Assembly (NCBI GenBank): GCA_947568835.1
Contig: OX387603.1
Location: 14,656,651 to 14,720,650 of the forward strand
Direction of reading: 5' to 3'
Length of the DNA stretch: 64,000 bases
Source: Protonemura montana
Taxonomy: Eukaryota > Arthropoda > Insecta > Plecoptera > Nemouridae
Below the pieces are notes generated by a model. It searched no databases. It had not been told where the DNA came from and saw only the letters and a program-made list of their open reading frames with translations. Made by a program: the position numbers and the translations under genes. Positions 13,001 through 28,000 of this stretch are shown here, in pieces (positions within the stretch are counted from its first letter, which is position 1; each line of letters starts with the position of its first letter).

Positions 13001-16000
13001 ATGGGGTTAATTAAAAGTGCCGACCCAAACCCATCTCGAAACTACTTTTACCGTGACCCATCCCCTCCATGGCGAGGTTCTTTGGCAAATCTAGTCACGA
13101 CGTGAGACCTCCACGTCTTCATCGAGTTAACATATCGACGTCGATTCTTGGGAAACCTTGCTACGTGCCTGCCGGCAAGCCCGCCGTCGGCACACTAAAG
13201 GCGGAGCTTGTGGAGGTGTGTCCCGACCTCACCACGTTTAAACCGGTGCGACAGCCGTCTTGCAGCCAGTCGATTGCTGAAACTTGCCGTCACCGCAACC
13301 ACCAACGTAATACTCTAACCATGAGGCCAAAGAACTCCATCTACAACACTCTGTGTGCTTGCTACCAGCAACTCAGTTTCCCGTTCCAATCGGATGGCGA
13401 TAACGACTCCGAATTTGGTGCAGATGTCATAGGACAACATCCGGACGTCTGTCATGAGGTATGTGGGAGATAAGGTTTTTTTTTGGTTGGCGAGACGTTT
13501 TATTATAGGGAACACTAAAATTCTAACCAAAAAGATTTTGAGAGCGAAGTCGAGTTTCTTATAATGAAACAAGTCGCATCTCCCTTGATTATATTTTATA
13601 AATCTGTAGCACATAGTTCTTTTTCTTTGTAACCGGCCCAAAATTGATCAACTAGTCTTTAACCACATCCGACGTTAAGATTTTAGCCCCGGAAGTATTG
13701 TTCTTGTGTTTGAAATCTATATGTGCCAATTCATATGTAAAACATGGCGAGCTGAATAGTTGCTAAATAATTGCTTAAATATGCATGAAACGTGACCTCT
13801 GATGGATGCATAGCATATCCCATGTACGCAACAAGTAGTGTAACATACTCAGAATGAGCGAGGACACTTCGATAAATCTCGTGCATTGAATTGCAATTAA
13901 ACTTTTTATTTTAATCTCTAAAATTGAATGATTTCGAGAAATCTTAGCTATGATTCAGACCTACCTATACGATTCCTGTGACTTGTGAGAGAAGGTAGTC
14001 TGCAATATTACTTACCTTACATATTTTCACAGCCTCGTGACATGAATATTAAATAGTATTTGTATTGCTGACGGTCGGCTATTACAAAAACCTGTAAATT
14101 ATATGTACCGAGCTAAAGGAGAAATCAGAGAATGCTCTTAAATCGACTTCCTAATTATTTTGCGACCAACGTTCAAGCTTAGCTATATGAAAATTCTGCA
14201 ATATGCTTCTCACCGGAGGACTGATTGGGCATACATAATAGCCTAATGATCTTTCTTTTATTTAACTGGTCTATGCTTATACTGATTATTGAAACATTTG
14301 AACAGAACAGAACTACCACAAGCTATGATATGTTGAACATGTCGTGAACATTTAGCTGACCACCGAAGTCGTAAAAAAAAAACCTATCAATACTTCTGAT
14401 TACACGAATAACGTCATCGACATCACGATCTTGAACTACTATTAATTACTTGCGCTGATATTAATATGTTCCAATGATTCATCTTAACTTGAACGACAAT
14501 AAACTACGAGTAATTAAACAATTTGAGTCTACGATCCCTTTGCTTGCAATCTGCAACGAAACGTGCACCAAGTTGATCGACCAAAGTAGGCTGCTGCAAG
14601 AGTATTCAGACCGGTTTCGCGTAAAACTCATCCCTGGGGCTATCGTGACGTCACCAAGCGAGCGAGCCTCCAACGTAACGGGCCTTGGAGGGTGTGTCTT
14701 TACCTTCTACTCTCCAGCCATCGCTACCAGCTCGTTCTTAGAGCCATGCAATGTTGTGTCTGTCGCTACAGTGGCGTGTTTGAATTGGACTCCAGTCAGA
14801 TTCGAGAGTTGCGTGGCCGTTGGTTGTATATTTTATAATATAAATAGCCAATTCTTAATTCGATTACTGAGCGATTTTGGAGGTATAAATATCTTTGACA
14901 TGCTAGATCAATAAATCAATCATAATATTTCATAGTCAAGAATGTGTCTTTTGACTGTAATAAACGCTATGTCTGCATTGAGGTTTTTATGGATATCAGT
15001 TTTAGACCAAGGAATCGGTTAGAAGTTTCTAGCATGATCCATGATTCTTCATAGCCGCGTGTAAGTCGTTTATGTTGATGAACCGAGCGTTTTTTACCTA
15101 ATGTTTAGCCGTATGAATTTAAAAATCATGCCATTGAACCGTAATTCGAAGTATTGACTTGAACTCGACTCCTACAAACTTGACCGATTTTGCACAACCG
15201 GCTTCGACACGAAAGTGAATTGCCAATATATAAACCCACTAATTTTTAAAATGTTTGGTCGATGACATCTAATGTCAAAAGACTGGGTTTTAGCGTAGGT
15301 CGCAGGTCGATCAGAACGGAAAAGTTCTATAGGATGATGCAGTTTTTGTCGTTTGTACAAATAAAAGTTCACTTTCAGAAGTTGTACTGTATGCACTTTA
15401 TGGTACCTTATGGTACCATACACATTTTTCTCATGTCTCTCACAGTTGCACAACTCGGTTCAAAAAACCAATCCGCCTAAGGGACAAGGTAACATATCAA
15501 GGTCTTTAAAATTATAATCTGTCAATAAAAACGCTATGTCACATTTATACGCCATAACAGCAGCTGTTTAATCCAATCCATCAACGAATTTTTGTGCCAC
15601 ACAACCTATCGACAACTGTCAATTTATTGTCTCAGAATTTGTCTACGTTTCTGGTCCTGATTGAGAGTAGGAACCCATAATTTTCACAGTAAAACAACCA
15701 GTAAAACCATGCTATACCTGTTGGCAAAAACCAGTGTCGTGTCTATTCTATTCCTTGCACAAAAAGCTTTTCGTTTAAAAATCGTTATTTTTTGCTTGTA
15801 TCATCAGTGTAGACTTATTATGAAATATTAAATAGTAATTACGACAAAGTATAGTCGAAGTGCTAGACTAGACAGGGTCCATTGCTTATGGTATGGCTAC
15901 CTTATAAAAGTGCTTCGTATTACGGTGCCAAGTCGACAAAGAATTTGCTGGCTGGCGGCAATCGTTGTCAGCAATCCTTATAGAGCAAAACTTGCCGACC

Positions 16001-19000
16001 AAAGTAGTTCACGTCTGAAATAGAGTGTGCTGGGACAGAATCAACGGTGTTGTAGGTACGAGGCAGCATCTTATATATGCACAACTCCATTCCCAAAGGA
16101 AGCTCTCATAATAAAGACGTATTATATTCAAAAGCTCTTGTAAGAACAAGCAGGTAAATCTTTTAGACCATTTAACGCGAGCTTAGATATATTTCATATT
16201 TCTTGTGCTTTATTCTGACATAAATAAGGGTCGGTGTTGGATTAGATGAATGTGCTCTTTACAAATGAAAGAAATCGTGGAATATATAATTCTTTACAAA
16301 TTACAAGAAAAAAACGTCTTACAAAAAGCGTGGTATACAATATGTTTTTCCGGTGAACTGGATGTGGCTGGCTGGTAAGAAATTCCTAGCTCGATGTCAT
16401 TTTGGATGACCGATGTCTGCATGCGGCATTCCTGGTGGGTGCTGGTCCTCCAGAGTGGAAGACCTTTGCCGAGAAAGTTCGAAACCTGCACCCACAAGTA
16501 AGAATAAAAACGAATAAAAATAGAAAAGAAAAAACGAATACCCGCTGAAATAAAATGCCAAATGTTGTACGTACTGTGTCGTGAAAGTTGAAGCTACTTA
16601 CCCAGACAACTCTTGCCCAAGAAGCCGGGTCATTTATAGCCTTGGGATCTAATTGTTTGGGGTTATAATTCGACTAGCCATTTTACGTACATTCTAGTAC
16701 TTCGTTGTAAAACGCTATACTACGTTTTAATTGGTTATAAACAGTTTAAAAAGCTGACTGCATCATATTCGAGTATTAATATGAAAGTATGAACTCAAAT
16801 CAAAAATGTTTGCTGGAAATTTACCGAAAATATATATTACGAAGATTTTCCAAAAACGACGGTCCGTGTAAAGATTAAACTTTTTCCTTGTGTCTTTTCG
16901 ATATCTTAAAATGATGAGTAAAACTAACAAAGAAACAACCCGTGCGTCCTGTAATCGAGCAAACGACACAGACACACCCGTCCAGAGTCGGAGTCCGGCC
17001 CTCGCCGACACGGTGACCTCGGGACCCTCAACGGCATTGAATCGCCGGCAAGGACGTGTCTAAGTTTAGTCGCCAATCAGGGCGTGGTCGCCGCTACAGA
17101 GCCGAACCGGACCGGTGCACTAGAACCATTTTAACTGATCCGGTGCCCCGAGATCACAATGATCAAGTTGATTGCCACAGGCTATCTGTACGGAGATAGA
17201 GCTATAGGATGCTGTTTCAGTTGGCAGTCCTGTCATCTTAGCTCAAAATTACACGATTCCAGCGTTAGTTACCACACAGTTTTTAGTGAGGGGCTATCTT
17301 CACTAAATCTAAGTGGTTTCCCATCGCTTCGTTGGCGCGTACCGCTCCTGTTATCACAAAGTCAACACTAAACAGTAGGTGTATTGAACTCCTTGTGAGA
17401 AGATTCTGGGACCCTGCTTGTGAGTCGTTGCTCCAATGGATGACAAGTGGTATAGCCGTATAGGTAGGCTGACGATTCCGAGGAAACTAGACTTCTAAGA
17501 ACTAATCACATACATACTCATTTCGGAATAGTTTTGGCAAATGCAAGAGAATCTTTGAACTCCTTCGGTATCTCTAGACTAAAATGTGCCCTCCCCCACA
17601 TCTAATTATATTTTTTCTGTATTATTGTGACATATGAGTCTCTCAAGTGACGCTTCTAATCCCGATGTTAACAATTAAACAGCCGATTAAATAATCCTGG
17701 GTCTTCCTAACCGTTCTTCAGTTGCCTCTTGGTATAATGTGCTACAATTTTCTGCTCATTTACATGTCTTGTGCACGCGGCAAATGGTAATGACTATAAT
17801 AATTGCAACTGGGCTCGTCCTGTGTTCCGCCAAAGGTCATCCACTTTGCGCTGGTCACATGTTTTCCGCGTCGTTCTCTTTTTTTTCCACTTACCTACGC
17901 GTTTAATTCGGTTTGCTTTGCTATCGAATGTCTATCGCGTCCAAGGCCTTGGATTTGAAAGATCAACCGACCAAACCACGGGATATAAGCTCATAGGGGT
18001 CTTCACGAGCGGCTGAAGACGGCAAAAATTGTAGAGAAATCTTGCGGTGACGATATCAATTATTGCAAGACACCAATAGGCAGAAATCACTAAAAACGTT
18101 TTGCAGTGAGAAAAATATTTCCTCCTATGTGTTTAAAATTGTAGCGGAAATTTGTTAGAATTTACCGTTGCAAGATCTGTTCCCATGGTTAATTCACTTA
18201 TATGTACTCGGCGCTAATATCTTTTGAATAACAAAAACTTTGGAAATAGTTGAAGGTTATGTATTTTGTGATTGGATCAATTGAGGTACACACTCCGGTT
18301 TGGCGGTAAAAAAAAATGCTGCATAATTAAATACTTTGCGCAATATACTCGGACCTGATACCAATTCCAAAGTCAAGATTATTAAAATAATAATCCTGGC
18401 ATTTAATAGGTCATAAACGCGGAAGTTTGAGAATAGTTTCAATTGAAGTCACGAATTACACTGGTAAAGCTACCACTTCCGGAGATGTCCGAAATGCGCT
18501 AGAAATTGCAATGCCATTGAAACCTCTTAAGGTCACTCGCGGTTTTGGCAGCTGCTTGGCGATCATGGCCATTATTTCTGACTCACCACAATTAAGGATC
18601 AATGAGTCTCGCCCGAGGGCTTCGGCAGTCGAAGTTCAGGGTCCCGGCTGCTAGACAGGACAGTTGTTCTCTTCCTGCAGAGATAACCTCCCAGACCTCC
18701 GACCTCCGACCACGTCGGTTATTCGTCGACACCACGTGGAAGGTCCCGGTCGCAACGCCCTAATAAACGATGAACGATTTGATAAGGGTGGGGAGGTTTA
18801 TTCTCCATTCAGCGATAATTCCTTATTCGACTGCTTATTTTAACTAAAAATTGTAAAATTGGCGAGTATGTTATATTGTTGGAGAGCATCTTTAGCATCA
18901 GCTAACTACTATTGGAGTAATTAACCTTATATAAAAGCCTTAAATCTGCGATGTTCAACTTTTTAGTTTGTCTCTGGCTGGGGTAACATTTTTCTGTACA

Positions 19001-22000
19001 TGTTGATTTAAATTGCGAAATTTGGTTAAAAACGTGTGCAATTGGGTTATAATTGTTCAAAATTAAAATCTCAACACTATTGTGACACTTTGAGGGTGAT
19101 TTGAAAGCGTTTTTTTGGTGAAATATTGATAATTATGTTTGAAATTTCCTGCCTAGGAAAATTGGAGCCATGTCTCACAGTTCGATTTTTATTTCATTCA
19201 AAACTTGCCTTTAACTCACCCGCAGCAGCTCGGTAATACTCTTCATGCATGCCTATGAAAGTTATTGAAGAAATTGAGCCCAAACGCTGTTAATTACGTT
19301 CGTTTTAAGTGAAATAGAAATAATTTTGCAAAAAGTTTGACAGATGCATTCATTTGTTTGGTTTTTTGACCACTGCAGGGTGAACGAATTCTTAAACTTA
19401 TCTTTGCGGCAGTGCATTCAGGATATTTAAACGTCAAACGGGATTAGAACATCAAATACTTTTTAGAAACCAGTCAAACATTGCTGGATTTAATTTTGAA
19501 TATTACATGACTTCAGAGCACAACCCAACGCGACGTTTCTACGCTGATTTGATGGGATTTTCATAATGAATTTTATTTAAAACTGGGTGGCAAGGAAAGA
19601 TTTTGACAGTTCTCAAACAATGTCAAACAACTATATTACCGAAAAAACTTACATTTTGTCAATTTTAAATGCATATCCGTTCTTTAAACACGTTTTTAAT
19701 AAGATCTGGTGGAGATGTAAAAGGAATTTCACAAGTTTCACTCTCTAAGAAATATTTCACGGAAATCTTTTGACAGCCAACGTCGTTTGTTTTCGAAATT
19801 GTCATCGGGGTCACTTTGGAATTCACAGAGTTTCCACAATGCAGTGACCCCAAGTGAAATAAGCGGCAAATTTCAAATAAAATAAATTGGGGTACTTTCG
19901 GTTGTGGTCCCATTAGAGGCTTTAAATTTAAACCAAAATGCACAATCCCTCAAAATCTTAAGGTGCCGTTAGGCATCGGGTTCTGCTAGTATGACTTTAA
20001 AAGCAGTTATCTATAACGGCCCTGTGAATCCCTTTTACAGAAGTTGTTACAGAATAGCTGGAAATGTTTGATTGCCGCCATCTAAACCATAGCCAGGCTG
20101 ACATGTAGTCTATCTTTGAAAAAGTGCTCAAGATCTCCCTGATGTATTACATTTTTGGATGGTCATCATTGCGACTCCTGCGGCCTGCCGATAAGTGACC
20201 CCACTTAGCTTCGGCATTTGTTCTCCCCCGGGGCACCGCACATCGTGTCGCCAAGGCGCGGTCCATCGGCCAGCTTCCAATCGCCACACCCTTGCCGGCG
20301 TCCGCTGTCCACGACTAACGCCGTCGAGTGTTGGATGACCGGTGTTATGTAGATGTTGCATCAGCTAAATCCAGCTCGGCGCCGGCGCCCTATGTTTGCG
20401 CGTTGCGTCTCGATGCATTTCACTGCATCTCGGTGGATTGCATCAAGCCCGCGCTGCACGTGCAGATTTTTACTTCTCGATAGAATCTAAAAGAACTGGA
20501 ATGCACTGGTTTAGACCTCAGCGGCTAGAGGCAGAGGTTACGGATCATTTGGTACCAGACATGAGTCTATACTGAGCTGTTACTTACACCGAAACGACTC
20601 GATTTTAAATGCACTACGACAGTTTCAATTGTCCGCACTGCAAGACCGTGGGAGTTGTCAATAAAAAATCTTTTGTTTCAATTTCTGTTTTGCCACTGCC
20701 AATGAATGACAGCCACGATTCTTCACATTGATGTACAAACTAGCCCGCAAGAAAAGATACCAGCCTGAGGACTGCCCTCCGGCATTGCTACCATTTCAGT
20801 TAATCAGCTTTAGAGCAAAATAAATATGACTGAAATCAGCGGAAATGATTTATAGTGTTTTTGTAAATGACGGTTGGTCCGCTTATCACCCTTAAAAGGA
20901 CCGGTAACGCCTCTCTCGCTGAACGGAGTATAGTTACAGCGATATTTCAAAGTCTATGAACAATAGATGAAAAGAAAATCAAATACTTTTTTTGCGTGAT
21001 CCGGACCCTACCGTGCTCATGGCTCATAACTTCATAAGCCATGGACCACCAATGCAATTTCCTTGCATCTCTGTATCGGGGATTATTTCTTAGGCGGCTG
21101 TCGGTCACCTTGCCCTTGATGGTGCAATCGGCCCCCGCACAACCCTGCACAACCCGCACACCCCGCTCAACCCGCACACCCCCGCACATCCCCGCACCAG
21201 TCCCTCACACTGCACAGATGACGTCACTTGGGGGCTTGACTCGAGAGTGTGCGCAGACGAGCGTGCAAACAGCCTGATGTGCGCAGCATTGATGACGTAG
21301 GAATGACGCACGTGGCTTTTATTGAACGACGTCGTCCGTTCGAGCAGAAAAGAGTTATGCGATGCATTCTCAAGTCGGGGCCTGGTGCCAAGCGTGCGCA
21401 ATTTGAGCGCAATTGTCCCAATCACTGTTTGTTTATGTCCAGCATTGAAAAGTGACGTTAGTCGTATGAAATGAATCAATTTGTCGATGGTTGCGATATG
21501 TGGTGCCGAGTGGCACTATGGTTGATAATTGTAATTGTCATCGATTGCTGTCAAAGATCAATATTAGCATGGATAGACGTCAAAAGCGACGGGTTTCTTT
21601 GCACGGGTGCGCTTGCCTCGACTTAGGTTGAGTTTTTAGGGAATAAATCATTTCGATTGACGCAGTTTTCTTTCGTGCTATGGTCTCTTTTACAATTTAA
21701 TCTTCAGGGTGCAAACCCATCTTCTGGGTTCATGCATGCCAACACAGTAAGGGGGGGGGGGGGGGGGGGGGGCATATTACACTCAAAGAGTTTGAAAACC
21801 ATGAATTGAAAGTTTTAAATGATAAAGGCTCACGAGGTCCTCTTCATTTGAGTGCGAAACGCTTGATGCAAAACTAACTTCGCTTTACGAGATGAAATAA
21901 AGGCAAGATGGAATATACGCGTTGTGTTTTTTTTTTGTACGTTTTCTATAGGTTAGAAGTGGGAACAGTACAGTCAAGAAAATGTCTGTATACAGAGACA

Positions 22001-25000
22001 GTAAATAAAAGAAACGTGGCTTGGGAATAAGTTCAGTGTCAACTGTCAACTCGCCTATTTACTCGTGTTCTTTTTAAATTCATATTCATGCCCTCTTTTT
22101 ATTAGCAGTACTGACGTAACTTTCAAATGATTTGCCATTCATTTATTCCAATACATAATTTACATGAAATGGGTCGTTTACCTGACGCAATACCCATTCA
22201 TTTAATAAATCAAAAGTCATTTGATTGATTTTTGTTTGGCGATATCTGAATCTGACAGCCCGATTTTCTTATCTTATCCTCGTATAACACAAGAGTCACT
22301 TGACTTACAAATGGATTTAATCACAATATTGATTTGGGACAATGCAAGCAAGAGGATGTACCCAATTCATTACCTGTCAATGCTTGTCAATCAATAGCTT
22401 GTTCTTATAGGCTCAAATTGTTGAAACATTTAGCTTATCAATGAAATTGTAATGAATGCAATTGTAAATATTTAGGTTTTATCAATAGATTGCTATCAGA
22501 ATATTGTGCAAAACCTATATTCTGCGATTAGCTTCAAGTCTGGTTTCCTCTTACATCCATGCCAAAGCTTTACTCTGATTGAGTTGCAAATGGTTAGGAA
22601 ATTATTTGATTCAGATCGCATTTTATGAGTGTCCAGCTTAGAAGTACGACCACTCTCATACCAGAACGGTAACTCCAACCTACACTTGTGATAATTTTTA
22701 GATTCTCTACCCACGTTTGGAAGGTATCGACGTGGGTGTTTACTAGTGCCCCTACCCGCTACCGTCTCTACCCACACATTCGCTACGGTTGCTTCCTAAA
22801 TGCACCTATAACCGAGGGAATGGCATTTTATTTATGCTTCTAAAAGTAAATTAACTCTTAATTTACAGTTGCACCCCAATCTTGTAACGAAAAGTACAAA
22901 AAGATAACCTCTCATTATTTTTGATATCGTGATATTAAAAATGTATTAAAAAACTTTCCCTTTAAAATGATCGGACACACAAAGTTGTGATAATAGCTGA
23001 AGCGATTTTTGATGAAGAATTGTGTACACATCATTCTTACAAGCTACCAAATATCTAGTCTATCTCCACCAACAAAGTCTTGTGCAATTTTTCATTCCTG
23101 TTGCGTTTATGGTGCCCCCTTCCCCCCACCCCACCCTACCCCACCCCACAAGTCAATAAACCAAAAGAACCGTTAGTTTCTGATGAAATGTTCGTAACTT
23201 TCCGCGAGCCCGAGGCACGTCGAGCGTTGACGTCACAGGATGGGCGCCGCGACGGTCGTATCGCGGGGGTGTGCTTGGCGCGTGGCGTCCCGACGTCGGT
23301 TTAACAACGCCAGTATTGTGCCCGCCTTGCAACGCAGACGCTTCCGCTCTGCATTCATTATATTACTGGTAGCGATCGTACAGTGCATTGTGAAATGCAT
23401 TAGGGAACGCTTCGTGGGGAATCGCGGTATTTACAAAAGTTCAAAATGAAACAGACGATGGAGCAGCGTCGAGATGACGTGAGTTTCGTGGCTTGCTGGT
23501 TTATTTATTGGAATATTTTTCAGATCTGTGCATGTTGATTCTATTATGTCACAATTAGGCGATTTTTATGCTGTACAGTTTTTACTATTTTCCCTATTTC
23601 TGATTTTTACCAGTTTTGGGAGAAATTGACCAAACTGAACTAAATCAAGTCTGACAAAACATTTTGAAAAATGTGAGAAACTTAAAAAAAAAACTATAAT
23701 TTATTTACTGCTTTTTATATTTACAATCCTTTCAAGTCAAAATGTGAGTAATCTCAAAGTTCCAAAAATAAATCTGTGTAAAGAAATTAAAAATGCCGAT
23801 TCGTCTTCAGTCAATTTCAAGTATTGACATGCTTCTTTTGTTAGCAGCTGTCACCCGTCATATATCTCTAACATCTGATATCAACTCGTAGATTTCCGCT
23901 TCCTGGCGGGCAATTGATAACATTGATTGATAACATAACAGACGCCTTCCAATGGCGCCCATATTAGCGAAATGCATTCTTTTTTGCATTAGTCACGAAA
24001 CGTGACCTCTCTGCAATACCTATACTCGATGAACACCAAGGCACTTCATAAATCACCAACCACAAATCGTGTATCGAATCGGACTTCGAAGAAGTGCAAC
24101 GGCTGACTTTTTACTACGTCGTATCAGTCGTATAAGCAAACCGTAGTCGCACGTGATTGGATTGCGACACAAACGTCGCGAAACGAACGCGTGCCGCACT
24201 CCCATTCCCCGAACAACCTCAAAGCGGCAAATCGCCGGCTGTACGTGCTAAGGTTATACCGGACGAGAAATGCATAATATCTGTGTGCATAAGTGCACGT
24301 ATGTTTTACTTTTCAATGGACCTCTGGCCATGAAAACTTGATCCTGTCATTACGTCATTCACTTCCGAGTTGCGACTGGTGTGGATGGAAGAGTGGGTGG
24401 GTGGGTGTAATTCCATTGGCACTTGTACCGGTACGCGCGTCAGTAGGCTGCCGGTACAAGGACGCTGTACCTACAAGACTGATGCAATAATCAAAGCATC
24501 GTGAGATCTTACACTTACCTTTTTTTTTACCTTTTCTGTACCTCTTTGGACTTCGAAGTTACAAATAATTAAGTTTTCTCTATCTACAATTGTCTACAAC
24601 TCAATAAAACTCACATTGTCGAATAGAACCTACTTTTAAAGACATCACTGCTGGAGATGCATACATCACAGATGGTTCGAAGTAGAAATATAGACCAAAG
24701 ACTCTGCAATGAAGGTTTGTTCTCTTCGAGAAGGAGCCCTATAATATTATACAATTATCTCCACCTCAAAAGTGTGTTGGTTGATTGGAGCAATAGATAT
24801 TAACGTGCATTTTGTACGAAAAGAGAGCTCAAGAATATGGTCTCGTGAGCCTGTGTGCTCCAAGACACGTAGCACATTTCCTTTCGCCCCTTCATAACCT
24901 AGAAATTCTCAAATTCCGTCGCGCGCCTTCGTCATATTGGCATCTGAGGTGCTTGCGACACGCGCGGTTTTTTTAAATCGAAAATGAAAGTTCTAAAAAT

Positions 25001-28000
25001 TGCTAAATGCGGTTATATTGAGAAACGAAATACGATGCACGAATAATCGGAAGGTCGTCCGATAATTGTCTGGCGGACGTGATGTGGATCGAAGTGAAGG
25101 AGTCACGTGGCAAACGACAAGTTGGCGATCACATTTGTCACATCAAGGATGCTGTCACATGACCTGACGTAATGATCGGACCATAACCTAGGTAAAGCAC
25201 CAAAAATAAGCGGATAAAACTAGACACTTGAATTGTATGCAGTATCGTCATGAATCATGATCTATACTAATAGACGCACCTGTGCATTCATAACCAATTT
25301 TTATTCTGATCGTGTTCTGGTGTGACTTCCAAGACGGAAACTAATGTTGACGCCTGTTCCTTTACATCGAGTAGAAGCTGACAGGCAATCGGGCGCGACC
25401 GCCGATTATTTTCTGTGCGTCAGGCCGTCAAATTTGCCGTCAAACTATCTGTCTGATCGAATTTCAGCTAGACGATCTGATAGGTTGATGGTCCTCTCAA
25501 GGTGATGCCGGTGTCAGAATGTTATCATCGAAGAACCACACCTTTGGGGGCGAATATGCTGATCTGTAGTACTCTCTTAAACTTTCAAATTGGTTTTAAT
25601 TATTATACCAGTTCTACTTTATTGATCAACATTCTTGATTGGATAAATTTCAAGAAATACGATCAATAAATTGGTTTCTGTGCTGTATTTCTGTTTTTTT
25701 TTTCCGGCACCAGCTAAATTTATAGCTTGGTCGTTTACATATTGGGCTCCTGAGGCACTTCGTGCCGTCAGAATCTTGTATGATTTGGTCAGACCAGGTT
25801 TTCTTTCACACCTGGAAGGTCGACTGGACCAGAGTCTAATTTTAGAAAGGCTATTTTTAGAGATACGAGAGTAACAGTTGTTTATCTGATATATTAGCTG
25901 AATCACTAGGCGGATTTTGACACTTGGGTTTGAAACTTGTTGCCATGCAAGCTTGAAATTGAATTACAAAACCTGGTACGCATAACAGATTAAGCATTTT
26001 ACTCCGTAGAGAACTGCATTTATGTGTTAGGCAATGTTTCACGACCAATGACAGTTAGGAAATTAGCAAATTTAAAATTTCCGTTCGAAATAATGATTTT
26101 CAGAAATGAAATGTGTTGGTGGAATTTTATATACAGTGTTGTGTTGAAACTCTTCATAAGTGACAAATACCAGAAACACATTTCCTGTTGATAACTCGAG
26201 GTGATTAAAACTTATCTCTTGCTTATTTTTCCCCCGGTTGAGCCTTTTTCGTTGACTGCCAGTTACTTCCATTACTAACACTCAGTTAAACTGTCTTCAT
26301 GAAATTGGAGGATGCTACTAGCTGGAGACACTGTTTTTTCGAGTCTTAATAAATGTTCACTCTCTATTGAGCGCTAACGGATAACACCTACCGTTACCGC
26401 GCTTTGCCGGCTTGTTTCCTCAGCATATCTTCTGACAGAACACATAAAATCTATGCTATTAAACCTAATTTTTTAAATGGTATCCTTATTTATCACTCGA
26501 AACTGAGAGGGAATATTGTGATAAAGATCGTTGAATGTGGACCATGATCGACCAGGTCGAGAGATTTTGTTGATTGAGTGTACCGTATTTAGTGCTCTTC
26601 GACAGGAGAAGAATTTGTCGCGAAACCAAATTTTCCCTCCTCCCTTCTAGCCTAGGAATCAGCCACGAATTTAATCGACACCAGTAGACCAGACAGGTCC
26701 CGTTGTCGGAACAGTGCGACATTGATCAAATCATTAGAGAATAGTAGCAGGCTTTTACTTCCACCAGTAAAAATCAGCGCACTACTTATCGCCTTCATCA
26801 CAAATCGCCCAGAAAAAAAAAATCTTCGATATTTTTAACAGTGTACACCAGTAGCAAACGTTAACAAACACAAAAGCATTCAAAGTCTCCAGCGTCCAAG
26901 CCCACGAGCATACTGAATTCATCCAGCAAGATATTGACCTGACCTAAACAAATGCTCTAATTTCTCTAACAAACGAATTTTATATTTCAAGTGAAATAAC
27001 TTATAATATTTATATCTGCTAGTTAACTACCTTAAAACCTGATTTTTATGGCCGTCCCTAAGTTACCTAGAAGTTAAAAGTCGTAAGCTTAGATAGAGGG
27101 AGGGGGGGGGGGGGGGGGGGTGGCAGGCCTTGCGAAAAGTCAAGTAACCCCAAGAGTCACAGATAGCGTTGGCCTATGCTAGAACCTTGAACATGGTAAA
27201 TCCATTTGCTACTGAAAATATTCCTGGTTTGACAGTTAATGGCATTTACCCACGTATTACGCCTTATCTCACTCTAGACACAATAGTGCGATGAGGTGGC
27301 GTTATCGCGACTGTTGTAAGGCCCCGAGGCATCTGAGCTGACGCTGTTCAAGGTATGTCAAATGTCTCAATATGACACACATGACATCGTATTTGTACAA
27401 CGCAGTTTCTTGTGGAGCAGACGAGGATTCAGCCCCTAAAGTTCACAAAAGTGAGATTACTCGTGCTCGTAGGGTTTGGGATAGGGGTAATAAGAGAAAA
27501 AAAAAAAATCGCCGGTGAACACCGAAGTACCAGACTGGTTAACTACGCGTGTAACTTTTTTTGCAAAATTGTAGGAACTCTAACATTTGATTGCCTGTTG
27601 ACCATCAATTATTATGCTTCAATTTCAAAGCTGAAACCCTGGTAATTGCGCCGCACATGTGCGCAAGGCATGATGCAATGTTTCGACGACGACGAGCCAG
27701 ATCACGTGTCTACTACGTCACAGATTGGTTGCCTAGTGCGTGTCGACTCTCAGTGGCGTCGATAGAAGGAATCGGTCGCACACTGGCCAGCAACTATTCC
27801 ACGAGTAATAAGATAATTTTGCTTCAAATTCCGCCAGGAAAGAATGTAAATATCGTGAGTTTTGGAACGATATTTAGTCTCGAATGAAATAAAAACGCCG
27901 ACGAGGAAATGTTTGGAAAGAATGGTCACGACCCTGATAAATAATTGCAAAATAATACATGGCTGCATGGAATGAGAAATCTAATCGCTTTAATTAAAAT

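Larger units (their letters stand above)
7057..23445 (+). other. Hexokinase first intron, distal part
   Basis: About 16 kb with no supportable independent gene. Contents: repeat R copy 2 (9773-9830), a decayed 5S-SINE piece (10400-10706), a candidate exon at 13069-13458, a C-rich tandem stretch near 21135-21200, and a 22-base G run at 21751-21772. Open frames such as 14474-14914 (146 codons) and the minus-strand 16294-16497 show no domain and are near the length expected by chance. Confidence 0.55.

Noticed and set aside
14474..14914. 146-codon plus-strand open frame in the hexokinase intron
   Set aside because: Rough chance estimate gives about one such frame in a window of this size; no motif, and no splice evidence linking it to a gene.
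16294..16479. Possible minus-strand terminal exon with acceptor and a downstream AATAAA near 16214
   Set aside because: The acceptor (gggtgcag) and poly(A) signal are suggestive, but no upstream partner exon or domain was found.
21105..21479. 124-codon minus-strand frame
   Set aside because: Driven by a C-rich tandem stretch (CAACCCGCACACCCC-like) and without motifs.
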